A stretch of 64,000 nucleotides of DNA from Carbonactinospora thermoautotrophica (GCF_001543895.1 NZ_JYIJ01000017.1:434001-498000), one strand, 5' to 3'; positions 8,633-18,784 are shown, numbered from the stretch's first letter. Translations and numbers: made by a program. The notes: generated from the letters alone by a model not told the origin.

Positions 8633-9100
8633 ATGGCGCTTCCGGTTCGCCGGACTTCCGGACAGGTGGCGACTGGTCGCTGGGACCCGTTCCAGGAGAT
8701 GGAGGAGCTGTACCAGCGCATGGAACGGGTCATGGAGGACTTCTTCAGCAGCGTGCGAGGGACGGACGGGTTCCTGCTGTGGTCGCCTCCCGCTGACCTG
8801 GAGGAGACCGAGGACGCGTACATCGTCGAGATCGACCTGCCCGGTGTGAAGCGGGACGACGTTCACATCGAGCTGCAGGACAACGAGCTGCACGTCTTCG
8901 GTGAGCTGAAGGAGAAGGAGCGGGTCGGCGTGCTGCGTACGCGGATGCGGCGTACCGGCCGGTTCGACCACCGGTTCACGTTGCCCGGTGAGGTCGACGC
9001 GGACAAGGTCGAGGCCGAACTCCGCGACGGGGTGCTGACCGTCCGCCTGCCGAAGGCCACCCGCAGCCAGACCCGAAAGATCGAGGTCAAGGGGTCGTGA
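8633..9100 (+). CDS. Hsp20/alpha-crystallin small heat-shock protein
   Basis: A 155-residue ATP-independent holdase that keeps unfolding proteins soluble in the cytosol. The alpha-crystallin domain spans roughly residues 45-150: PADLEETEDAYIVEIDLPGVKRDDVHIEL, quoted in part, then FDHRFTLPGEVDADKVEAELRDGVLTV, ending with the conserved LPKA. The N-terminal arm WDPFQEMEELYQRMERVM is typical of actinobacterial Hsp20. ATG 8633 is chosen with GTGAGG upstream; a GTG at 8621 would add four residues. It appears monocistronic. Confidence 0.92.
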   Translation: MALPVRRTSGQVATGRWDPFQEMEELYQRMERVMEDFFSSVRGTDGFLLWSPPADLEETEDAYIVEIDLPGVKRDDVHIELQDNELHVFGELKEKERVGVLRTRMRRTGRFDHRFTLPGEVDADKVEAELRDGVLTVRLPKATRSQTRKIEVKGS

Positions 9101-9168
9101 CCGCACGACCCGATGGGCAGGGCGCCGGTGCTCCCGGCGCCCTGCCCGTCTCAGCTCCCGTGCCCGTC

Positions 9169-9723
9169 TTAGCTCCAGTCGGCGCGCGTCACCGCGTACA
9201 GGACCACGTCGCGCCACTCGCCGCGCCGGTACTGGGCGCCGCGTAGCACGCCCTCGCGGCGCAGGCCCGCCTTTTCCAAGGCTCGCTGCTCGGCCAGGTT
9301 GGCGGAGTCGGTCGTCGCCTCGATCCGGTTCACCCGGGTGGTGGCGAACAGCCAGCCGATGAGCAGCCGCTGCGCCTCGGTGCCGAGCCCGTGGCCCCGG
9401 GCCTGGGGGATCAGTTCGATGCCGAAGTTCCAGGCGCGGGACTCGGCGTTCGGTCCGTACTGGACGGGGTGCCAGGAGACGTCCCCCACCGGGCGGCCGT
9501 CGTTGAGCCGCTCGACGATGAGCATGCCGCCGCGCTCGCCGAGCAGCGGCCCCTCGGCGAGCCGCTCGGCCACCGACCGGTACGACAGGCCGAAGTCGTT
9601 CCACTCGCTACGCGCCCGCGCCCAGTCCGCGAGCAACGCGTCGTCATCGAGGGTGGCCGGCCGCAGGCGCACCAACCGCCCCCGGGGCCACCCCACGCCC
9701 GGCCCGATCACCTCGCCGCTCAC
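9169..9723 (-). CDS. GNAT-family N-acetyltransferase
   Basis: A 184-residue acetyltransferase of the RimJ/RimL-like group. The fold is seen in VRLRPATLDDDALLADWA (beta1/alpha1), ...VGDVSWHPV..., and the acetyl-CoA loop QARGHGLGTEAQRLLIGWLF, then RIEATTDSANLAEQRALEKAGLRREG, a near-invariant RimJ/RimL signature (quoted in part). The acceptor is unknown. The GTG at 9723 overlaps the stop of the upstream PH-domain gene by 4 nt (GTGA), indicating translational coupling. Confidence 0.85.
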   Translation of the reverse strand: MSGEVIGPGVGWPRGRLVRLRPATLDDDALLADWARARSEWNDFGLSYRSVAERLAEGPLLGERGGMLIVERLNDGRPVGDVSWHPVQYGPNAESRAWNFGIELIPQARGHGLGTEAQRLLIGWLFATTRVNRIEATTDSANLAEQRALEKAGLRREGVLRGAQYRRGEWRDVVLYAVTRADWS

Positions 9724-10346
9724 CACACCGTCACCAGGAGCAGCATGGCCAGGGCCCCGGCGATGACGGCGATCGCCGGCCAGAACCAACGGGCGCGCAC
9801 CTCGCCGCCGCCCGGGGCGGGACGCACCTGCGCCCAGTACTCGCGCAGGTCCCGGGCTACCGCGTCGGCGTGGTTCTCCTGCGGGGGCGGGGTGAACTGT
9901 CGCTCGTGGCGCCCGGACCCGCCCAGCAGGCCGGCCGAGCGGGGGTCGTGCAGACCGCCGTGGTGCAGCCTCTTGCGCCGGGCGCGCAGCGACATCGGGA
10001 TGGCCCATACCGAGTACCGCCGGCCGTTATCGGCGGCCACCTCAAGGGAGTACCGGGAGGTGATGTCGCGGACCCGGCTCCAGGGGATCTCGATGGTGCG
10101 GAACGGGTTGCGGATGAGGATCCGCTGCGGGTCCACGGCCAGCGCCGGCCGGATCCACAGCGTGACCGCCAGCGCGCATACGAGCACGATCACGGCGAGC
10201 GGGATCCACAGGGTGGGCCCGGAGCCGCGCAGCACCGTGTCCACGGCGAAGAACGCGCCCACGACCAGCACGATCACGCCGCCCACGGCGGAGAGCGGGG
10301 ACCGGTACACCCGCGGGCCCAGGTGTGTCGCGTCGTCAGGGGCCAT
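9720..10346 (-). CDS. PH domain-containing membrane protein
   Basis: A 208-residue protein with two N-terminal membrane helices (GGVIVLVVGAFFAVDTVL and WIPLAVIVLVCALAVTLWI), then a bacterial PH-like beta domain (ALAVDPQRILIRNPFRTIEIPW, DITSRYSLEV, a PF10756-type pattern) and a third C-terminal helix (AIAVIAGALAMLLLVTVW). Function is unknown; such proteins are common in actinobacterial membranes. It shares an operon with the acetyltransferase by a 4-nt overlap. The repeat array at 10378 lies just upstream of its start. Confidence 0.8.
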   Translation of the reverse strand: MAPDDATHLGPRVYRSPLSAVGGVIVLVVGAFFAVDTVLRGSGPTLWIPLAVIVLVCALAVTLWIRPALAVDPQRILIRNPFRTIEIPWSRVRDITSRYSLEVAADNGRRYSVWAIPMSLRARRKRLHHGGLHDPRSAGLLGGSGRHERQFTPPPQENHADAVARDLREYWAQVRPAPGGGEVRARWFWPAIAVIAGALAMLLLVTVW

Positions 10347-10377
10347 GGCCGCGATTCTGCCTCATCGCCTCGCCATC

Positions 10378-10614
10378 GCGAGCGACGCCCGCGCGCGTCC
10401 GTCGAGCCGGAGGGCGAAGGCCCGCAAGGACACAGCCGCGCGTGGGCGGAGCGAGCCATCAAGCAGAGCGAGCGACGCCCGCGCGCGTCCGTCGAGCCGG
10501 AGGGCGAAGGCCCGCAAGTGCCCGGTTGCGTCGAGTGTGCGTGTCGTCACACGCATGCGTGTGACGACACGCACACTCGACGCCGCGAGGGCCGCGCGCG
10601 GGCGGAGAAGCGAG
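10378..10614. repeat. Two tandem units with 90-bp period, second interrupted by palindrome
   Basis: Units begin at 10378 and 10468 with GCGAGCGACGCCCGCGCGCG and include GGAGGGCGAAGGCCCGCAAG. The second is interrupted by the palindrome at 10528-10583 at the same internal position as in the array at 5766. It occupies the divergent gap between the PH-domain gene and deoC. Confidence 0.78.
10528..10583. repeat. Dispersed palindromic element, copy 2 (56-bp perfect palindrome)
   Basis: Identical to copy 1 over both 28-nt arms and in the immediate flanks (CCCGGTTGC on the left, CGCGAGGGCC on the right), so the two composites probably share one origin. Confidence 0.9.
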
Positions 10615-10679
10615 CAATCGAACACCCCGTCCAGCGTTTCGGGCGGACGAGCGGTCAAGGCGCGCCATCGCGTAGAGCC

Positions 10680-10685
10680 TATGCT
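10680..10685 (+). promoter_or_regulatory. -10 box TATGCT, leaderless start of deoC
   Basis: TATGCT is separated by 6 nt from the GTG at 10692 and no ribosome site is present. Transcription would start at or near the first base of the start codon. Confidence 0.5.
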
Positions 10686-10691
10686 CGAACC

Positions 10692-11642
10692 GTGACCACC
10701 GCTCTCCCCAGTGATCTCGCCCAGGCCACCGGGTCGGACGCGGCGTTGCGGCGCTTCCTGCATGGCCTGCCCGGCGTGGACCAGGTCGGCGCGGAAGCGC
10801 GGGCCGCCCAGCTCGCCACCCGGTCGATCAAGACCTCGGCGAAGCAGTACGCGCTGGACCTGGCCATCCGGGTGATCGACCTGACCACGCTGGAGGGCCA
10901 GGACACGCCCGGCAAGGTGCGGGCGCTGTGCGCGAAGGCGCGGCGGCCCGACCCCAGCGACCCGTCCGTCCCGCAGGTGGCGGCGGTGTGTGTGTACCCG
11001 GACCTGGTGCCGGTCGCGAAACAGCACCTGGCCGGCACACCGATCAAGGTGGCGTCGGTGGCGACGGCGTTCCCGTCCGGCCGGGCCAGCCGCCAGGTCA
11101 AGATCGCCGACACTCGGGACGCGGTGGCCGCCGGCGCGGACGAGATCGACATGGTCATCGACCGGGGAGCCTTCCTCGCCGGCCGGTACCTGCAGGTGTT
11201 CGAGGAGATCCGGGCGGTCAAGGACGCCTGCGGGGACGCGCACCTGAAGGTGATCCTGGAGACCGGCGAGCTGGCCACGTACGACAACGTGCGCCGGGCG
11301 TCCTGGCTGGCGATGCTGGCCGGGGCGGATTTCATCAAGACCTCCACCGGCAAGGTGCAGTCGGCCGCGACCCTGCCGGTGACGCTGGTGATGCTGGAGG
11401 CGGTGCGCGACTTCCGCGCGGCGACCGGCCGCCAGGTGGGCGTCAAGCCCGCCGGCGGCATCCGCACCGCCAAGGACGCGATCCGCTACCTGGTCCTGGT
11501 CAACGAGACCGCAGGCGAGGACTGGTTGGACCCGGCCTGGTTCCGGATCGGCGCGTCCAGCCTGCTCAACGACCTGCTGATGCAGCGGCAGAAGCTCGCC
11601 ACCGGCCGGTACGCCGGTCCCGACTACTTCACCCTGGACTGA
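10692..11642 (+). CDS. deoC: Deoxyribose-phosphate aldolase
   Basis: A 316-residue class I aldolase cleaving 2-deoxyribose-5-phosphate to glyceraldehyde-3-phosphate and acetaldehyde. Active-site segments are present: EIDMVIDRGAF (catalytic Asp), the Schiff-base lysine in FIKTSTGKV, and the second lysine in GVKPAGGIRT. Residues 1-60 are an extension typical of actinobacterial DeoC. The GTG start is supported by the leaderless promoter. It is followed after 5 bp by an aldehyde dehydrogenase that could oxidise the acetaldehyde, so the two likely form a catabolic operon. Confidence 0.95.
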   Translation: MTTALPSDLAQATGSDAALRRFLHGLPGVDQVGAEARAAQLATRSIKTSAKQYALDLAIRVIDLTTLEGQDTPGKVRALCAKARRPDPSDPSVPQVAAVCVYPDLVPVAKQHLAGTPIKVASVATAFPSGRASRQVKIADTRDAVAAGADEIDMVIDRGAFLAGRYLQVFEEIRAVKDACGDAHLKVILETGELATYDNVRRASWLAMLAGADFIKTSTGKVQSAATLPVTLVMLEAVRDFRAATGRQVGVKPAGGIRTAKDAIRYLVLVNETAGEDWLDPAWFRIGASSLLNDLLMQRQKLATGRYAGPDYFTLD

Positions 11643-11647
11643 TCGCC

Positions 11648-13084
<1,437 letters not shown>

Positions 13085-13091
13085 CCTGGAG

Positions 13092-13141
13092 CGTCGAGTG
13101 TGCGTGTCGTCACACGCGTGTGACGACACGCACACTCGACG
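13092..13141. repeat. Dispersed palindromic element, copy 3 (50-bp perfect palindrome)
   Basis: Arms of 25 nt meet at ACGCGT; the two central bases pairs found in copies 1 and 2 are missing. It lies between the two aldehyde dehydrogenase genes, in the transcribed strand of the presumed deoC operon. Confidence 0.9.
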
Positions 13142-13183
13142 GGTGAGCGGCACGGCGGCCATGGTGACGAAAGCGAGCCGGGC

Positions 13184-14053
13184 ATGAGCGAACGGCTGGC
13201 GGTACGCAAGACGTACAAGCTGTTCATCGGCGGGGCGTTCCCGCGCTCGGAATCGGGGCGGTCGTACGAGGTGCGCAGCAAGGACGGCAAGCGGTTCCTG
13301 GCCAACGCGGCGCTGGCCTCCCGCAAGGACGCGCGGGACGCGGTGGTCGCCGCCCGCAAGGCGTTCCCCAGGTGGAGCGGCGCGACCGCGTACAACCGCG
13401 GCCAGATCCTGTACCGGATCGCGGAGATGCTGGAAGGCCGGCGCGCCCAGTTCGTCGAGGAGGTGCAGGCCGCAGAAGGGCTGTCGGCGGCGAAGGCCCA
13501 GGCCGTGGTGGACGCCGCGATCGACCGCTGGGTCTGGTACGCCGGCTGGTCGGACAAGGTGGCGGCCGTGCGCGGGTCGAGCAACCCGGTCGCCGGGCCG
13601 TACTTCGACTTCTCGGTGCCGGAGCCGACCGGCGTGGTCGCGGTGCTCGCGCCGCAGCGCTCCGCGCTGCTCGGCCTGGTGTCGGTGGTGGCACCGGTGA
13701 TCGTGACCGGCAACACCGCCGTGGTGCTGGCCGCGCAGCACGCTCCCCTGCCGGCGATCACGCTGGCCGAGGTGCTGGCCACCTCCGACCTGCCCGGCGG
13801 GGTGGTGAACATCCTGACCGGCCGCACCGCCGAGGTGGCGCCGCACCTGGCCGGTCACATGGACGTGAACGGCATCGACCTGACCGGCGCGCCCGCCGAG
13901 CTCGCCGCCGACCTGGAGGCCGCCGCGGCCGAGAATCTCAAGCGCGTGCTGCGCCCGCCGGCCCAGGAACCGGACTGGACGGCCGACACCGGCGTGGACC
14001 GGATGTTCTTCTTCCTGGAGACCAAGACGGTCTGGCACCCGATCGGGGTGTGA
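13184..14053 (+). CDS. Aldehyde dehydrogenase-family protein, short form lacking the catalytic domain
   Basis: 289 residues that align with the N-terminal cofactor half of aldehyde dehydrogenases: YKLFIGGAFPRSESGRSYEV, the helical region QILYRIAEMLEGR, WVWYAGWSDK, and GVVAVLAPQRSALLGLV in place of the usual PWNFP. It has a VVLAAQ segment where VLKPAE is expected and stops before the catalytic Cys/Glu domain. It therefore cannot be a conventional dehydrogenase; a regulatory or scaffolding subunit for the upstream enzyme is possible. The reading frame is intact, which suggests selection. It sits 3 bp tail-to-tail from the next gene. Confidence 0.75.
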   Translation: MSERLAVRKTYKLFIGGAFPRSESGRSYEVRSKDGKRFLANAALASRKDARDAVVAARKAFPRWSGATAYNRGQILYRIAEMLEGRRAQFVEEVQAAEGLSAAKAQAVVDAAIDRWVWYAGWSDKVAAVRGSSNPVAGPYFDFSVPEPTGVVAVLAPQRSALLGLVSVVAPVIVTGNTAVVLAAQHAPLPAITLAEVLATSDLPGGVVNILTGRTAEVAPHLAGHMDVNGIDLTGAPAELAADLEAAAAENLKRVLRPPAQEPDWTADTGVDRMFFFLETKTVWHPIGV

Positions 14054-14056
14054 GGT

Positions 14057-15196
14057 TCAGGTCGCCGACAGCACCGCCAAGTCCGCGACCACGGCCCGGT
14101 GGTCGCTGCCCGGCAGGTCGTACTCGCGCACGTCCATGACCTGGAACTCCGGCGAGACCAGCACGTGGTCCAGGTGGACCAGCGGCGGGTAGGGCTCGCC
14201 TGCCGGGTAGGTGCGGACCAGGCCGCGCCCGCGCGCGTCGTGCGCGTCCCGCATCCCGGTGCCGAGCAACGCCCGGAAGCCGCCGTGGTCCACGGTCGCG
14301 TTGAAGTCGCCGAGCAGGATCTCCGGCCCCCTGGTACGGGCCGCCGCGTCGCGCAGCAGGTCGAGGTCCGCCCGCCAGGCGGCCACGGTGGAGGGCAGCG
14401 GTGGCATGGTGTGCACCGCCTGGACGCGCACCACCCGGCCGGCCACGGCGAGGTCCATGTACGGCATCGCGGCGAGCCGGCCCGGCAGCTCGCCCTGCCC
14501 GGCGGGCCGCTGCCTCACGTACAGCGCCATGCCGCTCGCCCCGGGCTCGGCGCGGGAGATCCGGTACGGGTACCGCGCGCGCAGCTCGCCCAGGCGTGCC
14601 TCCAGCTCCGGCGTGACCTCCACCAGGGCGAGCACGTCCGGGCGCTGCTCGCGGACGAACCGGACCAGGTCGCCGGCGGGCACCTGCCCGAGCCGGAGGT
14701 TCACGGCCAGCACCCGCAGCCGGGCGGCGCCTGGCGAGGCGGGGGGTTCCTCGGCGGTGAAGCGCGGCACCAGCCACGCCACCTGGACCACCAGCAGCAC
14801 CCCGGCGAGCGCGGCGGCCAGCCGGCGGCCCGCCAGGGCGCCGAGCCAGGCGGCGAGCAACAGCACCGGCACGGCGTACGGCGTGAAGGCGACGAGCTGG
14901 GCCAGCGGGCTGACGGCGTCCCACCCGGCGAGGCGGGCCAGCACGAGGAGCGCGCACGCGGCGATGAGCAGCCAGGTGAGGACGCCGCTGGCGGCACGGA
15001 TCCGGGTGGCGTTGGCCAGCCGCCAGCTGCGCAGCCGGGACCGCAAGGTGGGTTCGGGCAGGTCACGCCAGGGTTCCCGGCCGTGCGGGCTTTCCGGCAG
15101 GTCGCGTTCCGGCCCGGGCTCGGTCTCCGCGGGCTGGGCGGGCACTGTCCCGGTGGCCGGTGACGCCCCCTCGGCCCGCTGGCGCGCCTCGTCCAT
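14057..15196 (-). CDS. Endonuclease/exonuclease/phosphatase-family membrane protein
   Basis: A 379-residue protein: a polar N-terminal tail, three membrane helices at roughly residues 70-145 (SGVLTWLLIAACALLVLARL; PYAVPVLLLAAWLGALAG; LAAALAGVLLVVQVAWLV), then an extracytoplasmic EEP domain with LRVLAVNLRLG, DVLALVEVTPE, EILLGDFNAT and PGSDHRAVVADL. These are the metal and catalytic motifs of the DNase I/exonuclease III superfamily. The substrate could be nucleic acid or a phospholipid or sugar phosphate. The start at 15196 has GGGGAGGAAGC upstream. Confidence 0.85.
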   Translation of the reverse strand: MDEARQRAEGASPATGTVPAQPAETEPGPERDLPESPHGREPWRDLPEPTLRSRLRSWRLANATRIRAASGVLTWLLIAACALLVLARLAGWDAVSPLAQLVAFTPYAVPVLLLAAWLGALAGRRLAAALAGVLLVVQVAWLVPRFTAEEPPASPGAARLRVLAVNLRLGQVPAGDLVRFVREQRPDVLALVEVTPELEARLGELRARYPYRISRAEPGASGMALYVRQRPAGQGELPGRLAAMPYMDLAVAGRVVRVQAVHTMPPLPSTVAAWRADLDLLRDAAARTRGPEILLGDFNATVDHGGFRALLGTGMRDAHDARGRGLVRTYPAGEPYPPLVHLDHVLVSPEFQVMDVREYDLPGSDHRAVVADLAVLSAT

Positions 15197-15406
15197 CAGC
15201 TTCCTCCCCGTGAACGCGCGTACACCGCTGAGTCTTCCACAGGCCAGCAGGCGGACGGCATAGGCGGCCGCCCGGTCAGGGATATCCCCTGGTGGTCGAG
15301 CGGCGGATCTCCCCGGCATCCCTGGATGGACCCTGAATCCGCGCGTGGATCGAGGTGACCGGGCGAATCAGGACCTAGCGTGAAGGCGTATCCGCGAGGA
15401 GGAGAT

Positions 15407-15610
15407 ATGGCGATGCAGAGGAGCCTGGTCCGGCCGTCCCAGGGGCGATGGATCGGGGGCGTGTGCGCCGGCCTGGCGCTGCGCTTCGGGTTGCCGGTCT
15501 CGCTGGTGCGGCTGCTGTTCGTGCTGTCGGTGGCGCTGCCCGGGCCGCAGTTCCTCATCTACATCACGCTCTGGGTCCTGATACCGAGCGAGGATCGGAC
15601 TCGCTGGTAG
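15407..15610 (+). CDS. PspC domain-containing small membrane protein
   Basis: 67 residues: a short basic head (MAMQRSLVRPSQGRWIGGVC), an amphipathic segment, and one membrane helix (LFVLSVALPGPQFLIYITLW) ending VLIPSED. This is the PspC domain found alone in many actinobacteria and linked elsewhere to envelope stress. ATG 15407 directly follows CGAGGAGGAGAT. A TAGCGT -10-like box lies at 15376-15381. Confidence 0.82.
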   Translation: MAMQRSLVRPSQGRWIGGVCAGLALRFGLPVSLVRLLFVLSVALPGPQFLIYITLWVLIPSEDRTRW

Positions 15611-15686
15611 ACGTGCCGAGGGCGCCTCGCGCGCCGGGCCGCGTGCGAGGCGCCCTGAGCGGCGGGAACCGCTCGTGGACCGCTGG

Positions 15687-16355
15687 TCAACCCACCCGCA
15701 CGGCCCCGGTGGGGTTGGGCAGCCGCACGCCGGAGAGGTCGGTGTTCGCCAGGCCCGGCAGGGGGTTCGCACCCGGCGCGTTGGTCAGGGCCGGCTGGCC
15801 GGGCACGGCCTGGCTGTTGGGGGCGGTGCGTGCCGGAACGGCGGCGGGCACGAGGACTCGGGTCATGGCCGCGACGTAGCGCCTGGCAGCGACGGTGGCG
15901 GCGTCCATCATGGCCGGAGCCGCCTTCGCGTCGCGCCTCATGACGGCTGCCTCGGGCGGCGTCGACGTCTGCTGGATGCGGACCGGGGCGCCGACGAGGG
16001 GCAGCGGGTCCGCCAGCCTGTTCTCCGGCAGCATCGTGCCCTGGGTACGCAGCGGGGCACCGCCGCTGAGGACGGGCAGCTGCGGCAGGGCGCCGCCGAG
16101 GAGAGGCAGGCCGAGCCCGTCCCCCTTCCGCAGGGCACCCTGGGCCGGGCCGCCGGTCAGGCCCGGGAAGCCCTGCAGGGCTCCGGTCAGCTCCTGCTCA
16201 CCGAAGTTCTGGCCGAGCACGCCCAGCGTGGCGGCCTTGCTCGGCGAGTCGCTCGGGCCGATGTCGGTCGAGGTGTCGGCGAACGCGGGGATGGCACCGC
16301 CGATGACGAACGCTGCTCCCAGCACATACGCGGCAAGGGTCCTGCGCTTGGTCAC
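15687..16355 (-). CDS. Secreted protein of unknown function
   Basis: 222 residues with a clear signal peptide (MTKRRTLAAYVLGAAFVIGG, then AIPAFA before the likely cleavage site). The mature part is rich in Gly, Leu, Pro and Ala with several LPxLxG-like segments (GLPLLGGALPQLPVLSGG), no cysteines and no recognised domain. It resembles low-complexity secreted proteins of actinomycetes. The GTG at 16355 follows GGGAGC. Function is unknown. Confidence 0.65.
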   Translation of the reverse strand: MTKRRTLAAYVLGAAFVIGGAIPAFADTSTDIGPSDSPSKAATLGVLGQNFGEQELTGALQGFPGLTGGPAQGALRKGDGLGLPLLGGALPQLPVLSGGAPLRTQGTMLPENRLADPLPLVGAPVRIQQTSTPPEAAVMRRDAKAAPAMMDAATVAARRYVAAMTRVLVPAAVPARTAPNSQAVPGQPALTNAPGANPLPGLANTDLSGVRLPNPTGAVRVG

Positions 16356-16668
16356 TGTTCAAGCTCCCGGACTCATGGGGGTGCCGTCAGGCGACACCGA
16401 ATTCAGTCGGACGGCTGCCGAAGTTAGTCTTAACCACAATTTCTTCGCAAATCCTGAATAAGGGATTCCCTCAATAGAGGGAGATATTGGTAAATTGTCC
16501 GAAGTGGACAACGACGCAGGCGCGCGAAGGTTTCGCCGCCTCATCCCCCGGTGGAAAGCCCGACCCGCCTCGGCGAGCCTGGGACCGGCGAGCCTGGGAC
16601 CGGCGGGAGTTCACCGCCGCCGACCGCGGGGTCGCCGGCGCGGGCGGAAACCCCGCGCGTGAACCGGG
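16356..16668. other. Intergenic region with AT-rich block and small stem-loop
   Basis: The part at 16410-16500 is much richer in A+T than its surroundings and is the likely promoter region of the secreted-protein gene. It holds a hairpin at 16467-16482 (TCCCTC-AATA-GAGGGA). Bases 16550-16668 are GC-rich and show no gene or RNA I can recognise. Confidence 0.4.
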
Positions 16669-17829
16669 TCAGGCGGAGCCGGACACGGCCGGGAAAAGCC
16701 ATTCCGAGCGCAGCGCGGCGTACCCGGGCTTGATCACGTGGTTGATGAACGCGAGCCGCTCGTCGAACGGGATGAACGCCGACTTCATCGCGTTCACCGT
16801 GAACCATTGCAGGTCGTCCAGGGTGTAGCCGAAAGCGTCGACCAGCTTGGCGAATTCCCGGCTCATCGAGGTGCCGCTCATCAGGCGGTTGTCGGTGTTC
16901 ACGGTGACGCGGAAATACAGCCGGCGCAGCAGGCCGATCGGGTGCTCCTCGATCGACTTGGCCGCCCCGGTCTGCACGTTCGAGGTCGGGCACATCTCCA
17001 GCGGGATCCGCTTGTCCCGCACGTACGAGGCGAGCCGGCCCAGCTTGACCGACCCGTCCTCGCCGATGGTGATGTCGTCGATGATGCGCACCCCGTGCCC
17101 GAGCCGGTCGGCCCCGCACCACTGGATCGCCTGCCAGATCGACGGCAGCCCGAAGGCCTCCCCGGCGTGGATCGTGAAGTGCGCGTTCTCCCGCTGCAGG
17201 TACTCGAACGCGTCCAGGTGCCGGGTGGGCGGGAACCCGGCCTCCGCGCCGGCGATGTCGAACCCGACCACGCCGACGTCCCGGTACCGGACGGCCAGCT
17301 CCGCGATCTCCTGCGACCGGGCGGCGTGCCGCATCGCGGTGAGCAGCGTGCCGATCCGGGTACGGTGCCCGGCCGCCGCGGCGCGCCGCTCCCCTTCCCG
17401 GAAGCCCTCCAGGACCGCCTCGACCACCTGCTCGAGGGTGAGCCCACGCTCGGTGTGCAGTTCCGGCGCGAACCGCACCTCGGCGTACACCACCCCGTCC
17501 GCGGCCAGGTCCTCCGCGCACTCGGCGGCGACCCTGGCCAGCGCCTCACGGGTCTGCATCACGCCGACCGTGTGGCGGAACGTCTCCAGGTACCGCTCCA
17601 GCGACCCGGAGTCGGCCGCCGCCACGAACCACTCCCCGAGCGCGTCCGGGTCGCGGGTGGGCAGCTTGTCGTACCCGACCTCGCTCGCCAGCTCGATCAC
17701 GGTGGCCGGGCGCAGGCCCCCGTCGAGGTGGTCGTGCAGGAGCACCTTGGGCGCGCGCCGGATCTGCTCCAGGGTGGGGGTGGCCGGGCGCAGGTGGACG
17801 CCGGCGATGTCCGCGTGGATAGCCGCCAT
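16669..17829 (-). CDS. add: Adenosine deaminase
   Basis: A 386-residue zinc amidohydrolase converting (deoxy)adenosine to (deoxy)inosine, which PNP can then split. The first zinc site HDHLDGG is at residues 32-38; THAGE-type TIHAGEAFG, the catalytic region RLGHGVRI, and [10 protein letters not shown] with the later [11 protein letters not shown] (Asp zinc ligand region) complete the family pattern. ATG 17829 has AGGATCAGG upstream. It matches Rv3313c in size and neighbourhood (from memory). Confidence 0.94.
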   Translation of the reverse strand: MAAIHADIAGVHLRPATPTLEQIRRAPKVLLHDHLDGGLRPATVIELASEVGYDKLPTRDPDALGEWFVAAADSGSLERYLETFRHTVGVMQTREALARVAAECAEDLAADGVVYAEVRFAPELHTERGLTLEQVVEAVLEGFREGERRAAAAGHRTRIGTLLTAMRHAARSQEIAELAVRYRDVGVVGFDIAGAEAGFPPTRHLDAFEYLQRENAHFTIHAGEAFGLPSIWQAIQWCGADRLGHGVRIIDDITIGEDGSVKLGRLASYVRDKRIPLEMCPTSNVQTGAAKSIEEHPIGLLRRLYFRVTVNTDNRLMSGTSMSREFAKLVDAFGYTLDDLQWFTVNAMKSAFIPFDERLAFINHVIKPGYAALRSEWLFPAVSGSA

Positions 17830-17894
17830 GTCCTGATCCTGCCCCAATCCCGCCGGCCCGCAACCGGAACACAAGGGAGTCGATGGCCCGCACC

Positions 17895-17900
17895 TATGAT
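17895..17900 (+). promoter_or_regulatory. -10 box TATGAT, leaderless start
   Basis: A consensus TATGAT is followed by 7 nt and then GTG at 17908, so the transcript very likely begins at the start codon. This decides GTG 17908 over the ATG inside the box itself (17896). Confidence 0.55.
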
Positions 17901-17907
17901 CGGCCAC

Positions 17908-18366
17908 GTGAACATCCGGGTCGAGGTCCAGCCCGACCGCAAGCGGGCGGCGCGGGCGCTCAAGGCGGTCCGGCGCGGCGGCTACGCGGCCTCCCGGCTC
18001 GGCGGGTGCGTCATCTGCCTGATCGGCCTCACGCTGCTGGCGACCGACGCCCGGGCCGGCACGGCGTTGCTGGCCTGCGGGGCGCTGATGATGTTCCTGC
18101 CCGACCTCGGCGTCTGGCTCGCCCTGCGCCGGCACCGCCACCTGCTCGACCGTCCGGTGACGCTGGCGCTGACCGACACCGGCGTGCGTACCTCCCTGGC
18201 GGAGCTGGCCTGGGAAGCGTTCCGGCGGGTGGAGGAGACCGAGGAGTTCTGGCTGCTCCGCACCCTCAGCGGCCGCGTCATCACGCTCCCCAAGCAGGCT
18301 CTCGCCCCCGAACAGCGCGCCGAGCTCCGGACGTTCCTGGCCGGCCGCGGGCTGCTCAACACCTGA
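17908..18366 (+). CDS. YcxB-like membrane protein
   Basis: 152 residues: a short beta N-terminus ([20 protein letters not shown]), two membrane helices ([16 protein letters not shown] and [20 protein letters not shown]), and a C-terminal PH-like beta domain with [26 protein letters not shown] and the terminal LPKQAL. This is the YcxB-like arrangement; function is unknown. It is divergent from add and convergent with the cupin gene, separated by a strong hairpin. Confidence 0.65.
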   Translation: MNIRVEVQPDRKRAARALKAVRRGGYAASRLGGCVICLIGLTLLATDARAGTALLACGALMMFLPDLGVWLALRRHRHLLDRPVTLALTDTGVRTSLAELAWEAFRRVEETEEFWLLRTLSGRVITLPKQALAPEQRAELRTFLAGRGLLNT

Positions 18367-18368
18367 CC

Positions 18369-18390
18369 CGGGCGGCGCTCGCGCCGCCCG
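18369..18390. terminator. Bidirectional hairpin terminator
   Basis: CGGGCGGCGC-TC-GCGCCGCCCG: two perfect 10-nt arms between two convergent genes, 2 bp after one stop and 24 bp from the other. No T-run. Confidence 0.65.
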
Positions 18391-18414
18391 CGCCGCAGGG
18401 TCAGGCCCCGGCGA

Positions 18415-18771
18415 TCAGCTCTCCTCCCGGTGCGCCAGCTCCGGCGCGAAGGCGGGCAGGCAGATCGCGACGTACTCCGCGCCCTCCGGGCCGGCCGAGT
18501 ACCGGATCCGCTCCCCGGCCCGGGTCATGACCGCCTGGCCGGCCGGCACCTGGAGCACGCCGCCGTCGTGCTCGACCCGGACCGTGCCGCGCAGCACGAG
18601 CGTGATCTCGTCGAACTCCGGGGTCTGCGCCGGCTCGGCCCAGCCGGCGGGCGCCATCATGTGGGCGACGCTCACCGTCGAGGTGCGGGTGTTCACCCGG
18701 CCCACGTACTCGTCGATGACCTTGCCGCCCGGCACGGGGATGCGGGTCGGTCCGGGGATGAGCTGCGGCAT
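18415..18771 (-). CDS. Cupin domain protein
   Basis: 118 residues forming one small beta-barrel: TVSVAHMMAPAGWAEP, FDEITLVLRGTVRVEHDGGV, VPAGQAVMTRAGERIRYS and AEYVAICLPAFAPE. The usual histidine-rich metal site is weak, so it may bind a ligand without catalysis. It begins 13 bp after the deoA stop and is therefore probably in the cdd-deoA operon, where it might modify or sense a sugar product. That role is inferred only from position. Confidence 0.75.
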   Translation of the reverse strand: MPQLIPGPTRIPVPGGKVIDEYVGRVNTRTSTVSVAHMMAPAGWAEPAQTPEFDEITLVLRGTVRVEHDGGVLQVPAGQAVMTRAGERIRYSAGPEGAEYVAICLPAFAPELAHREES

Positions 18772-18784
18772 CTGGGCTCCGATC

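Noticed and set aside
10377-10614. Arg-rich open frames across the repeat arrays
   Set aside because: They translate repeat DNA (recurring RVCVSSHAC and similar) and are not conserved as proteins.
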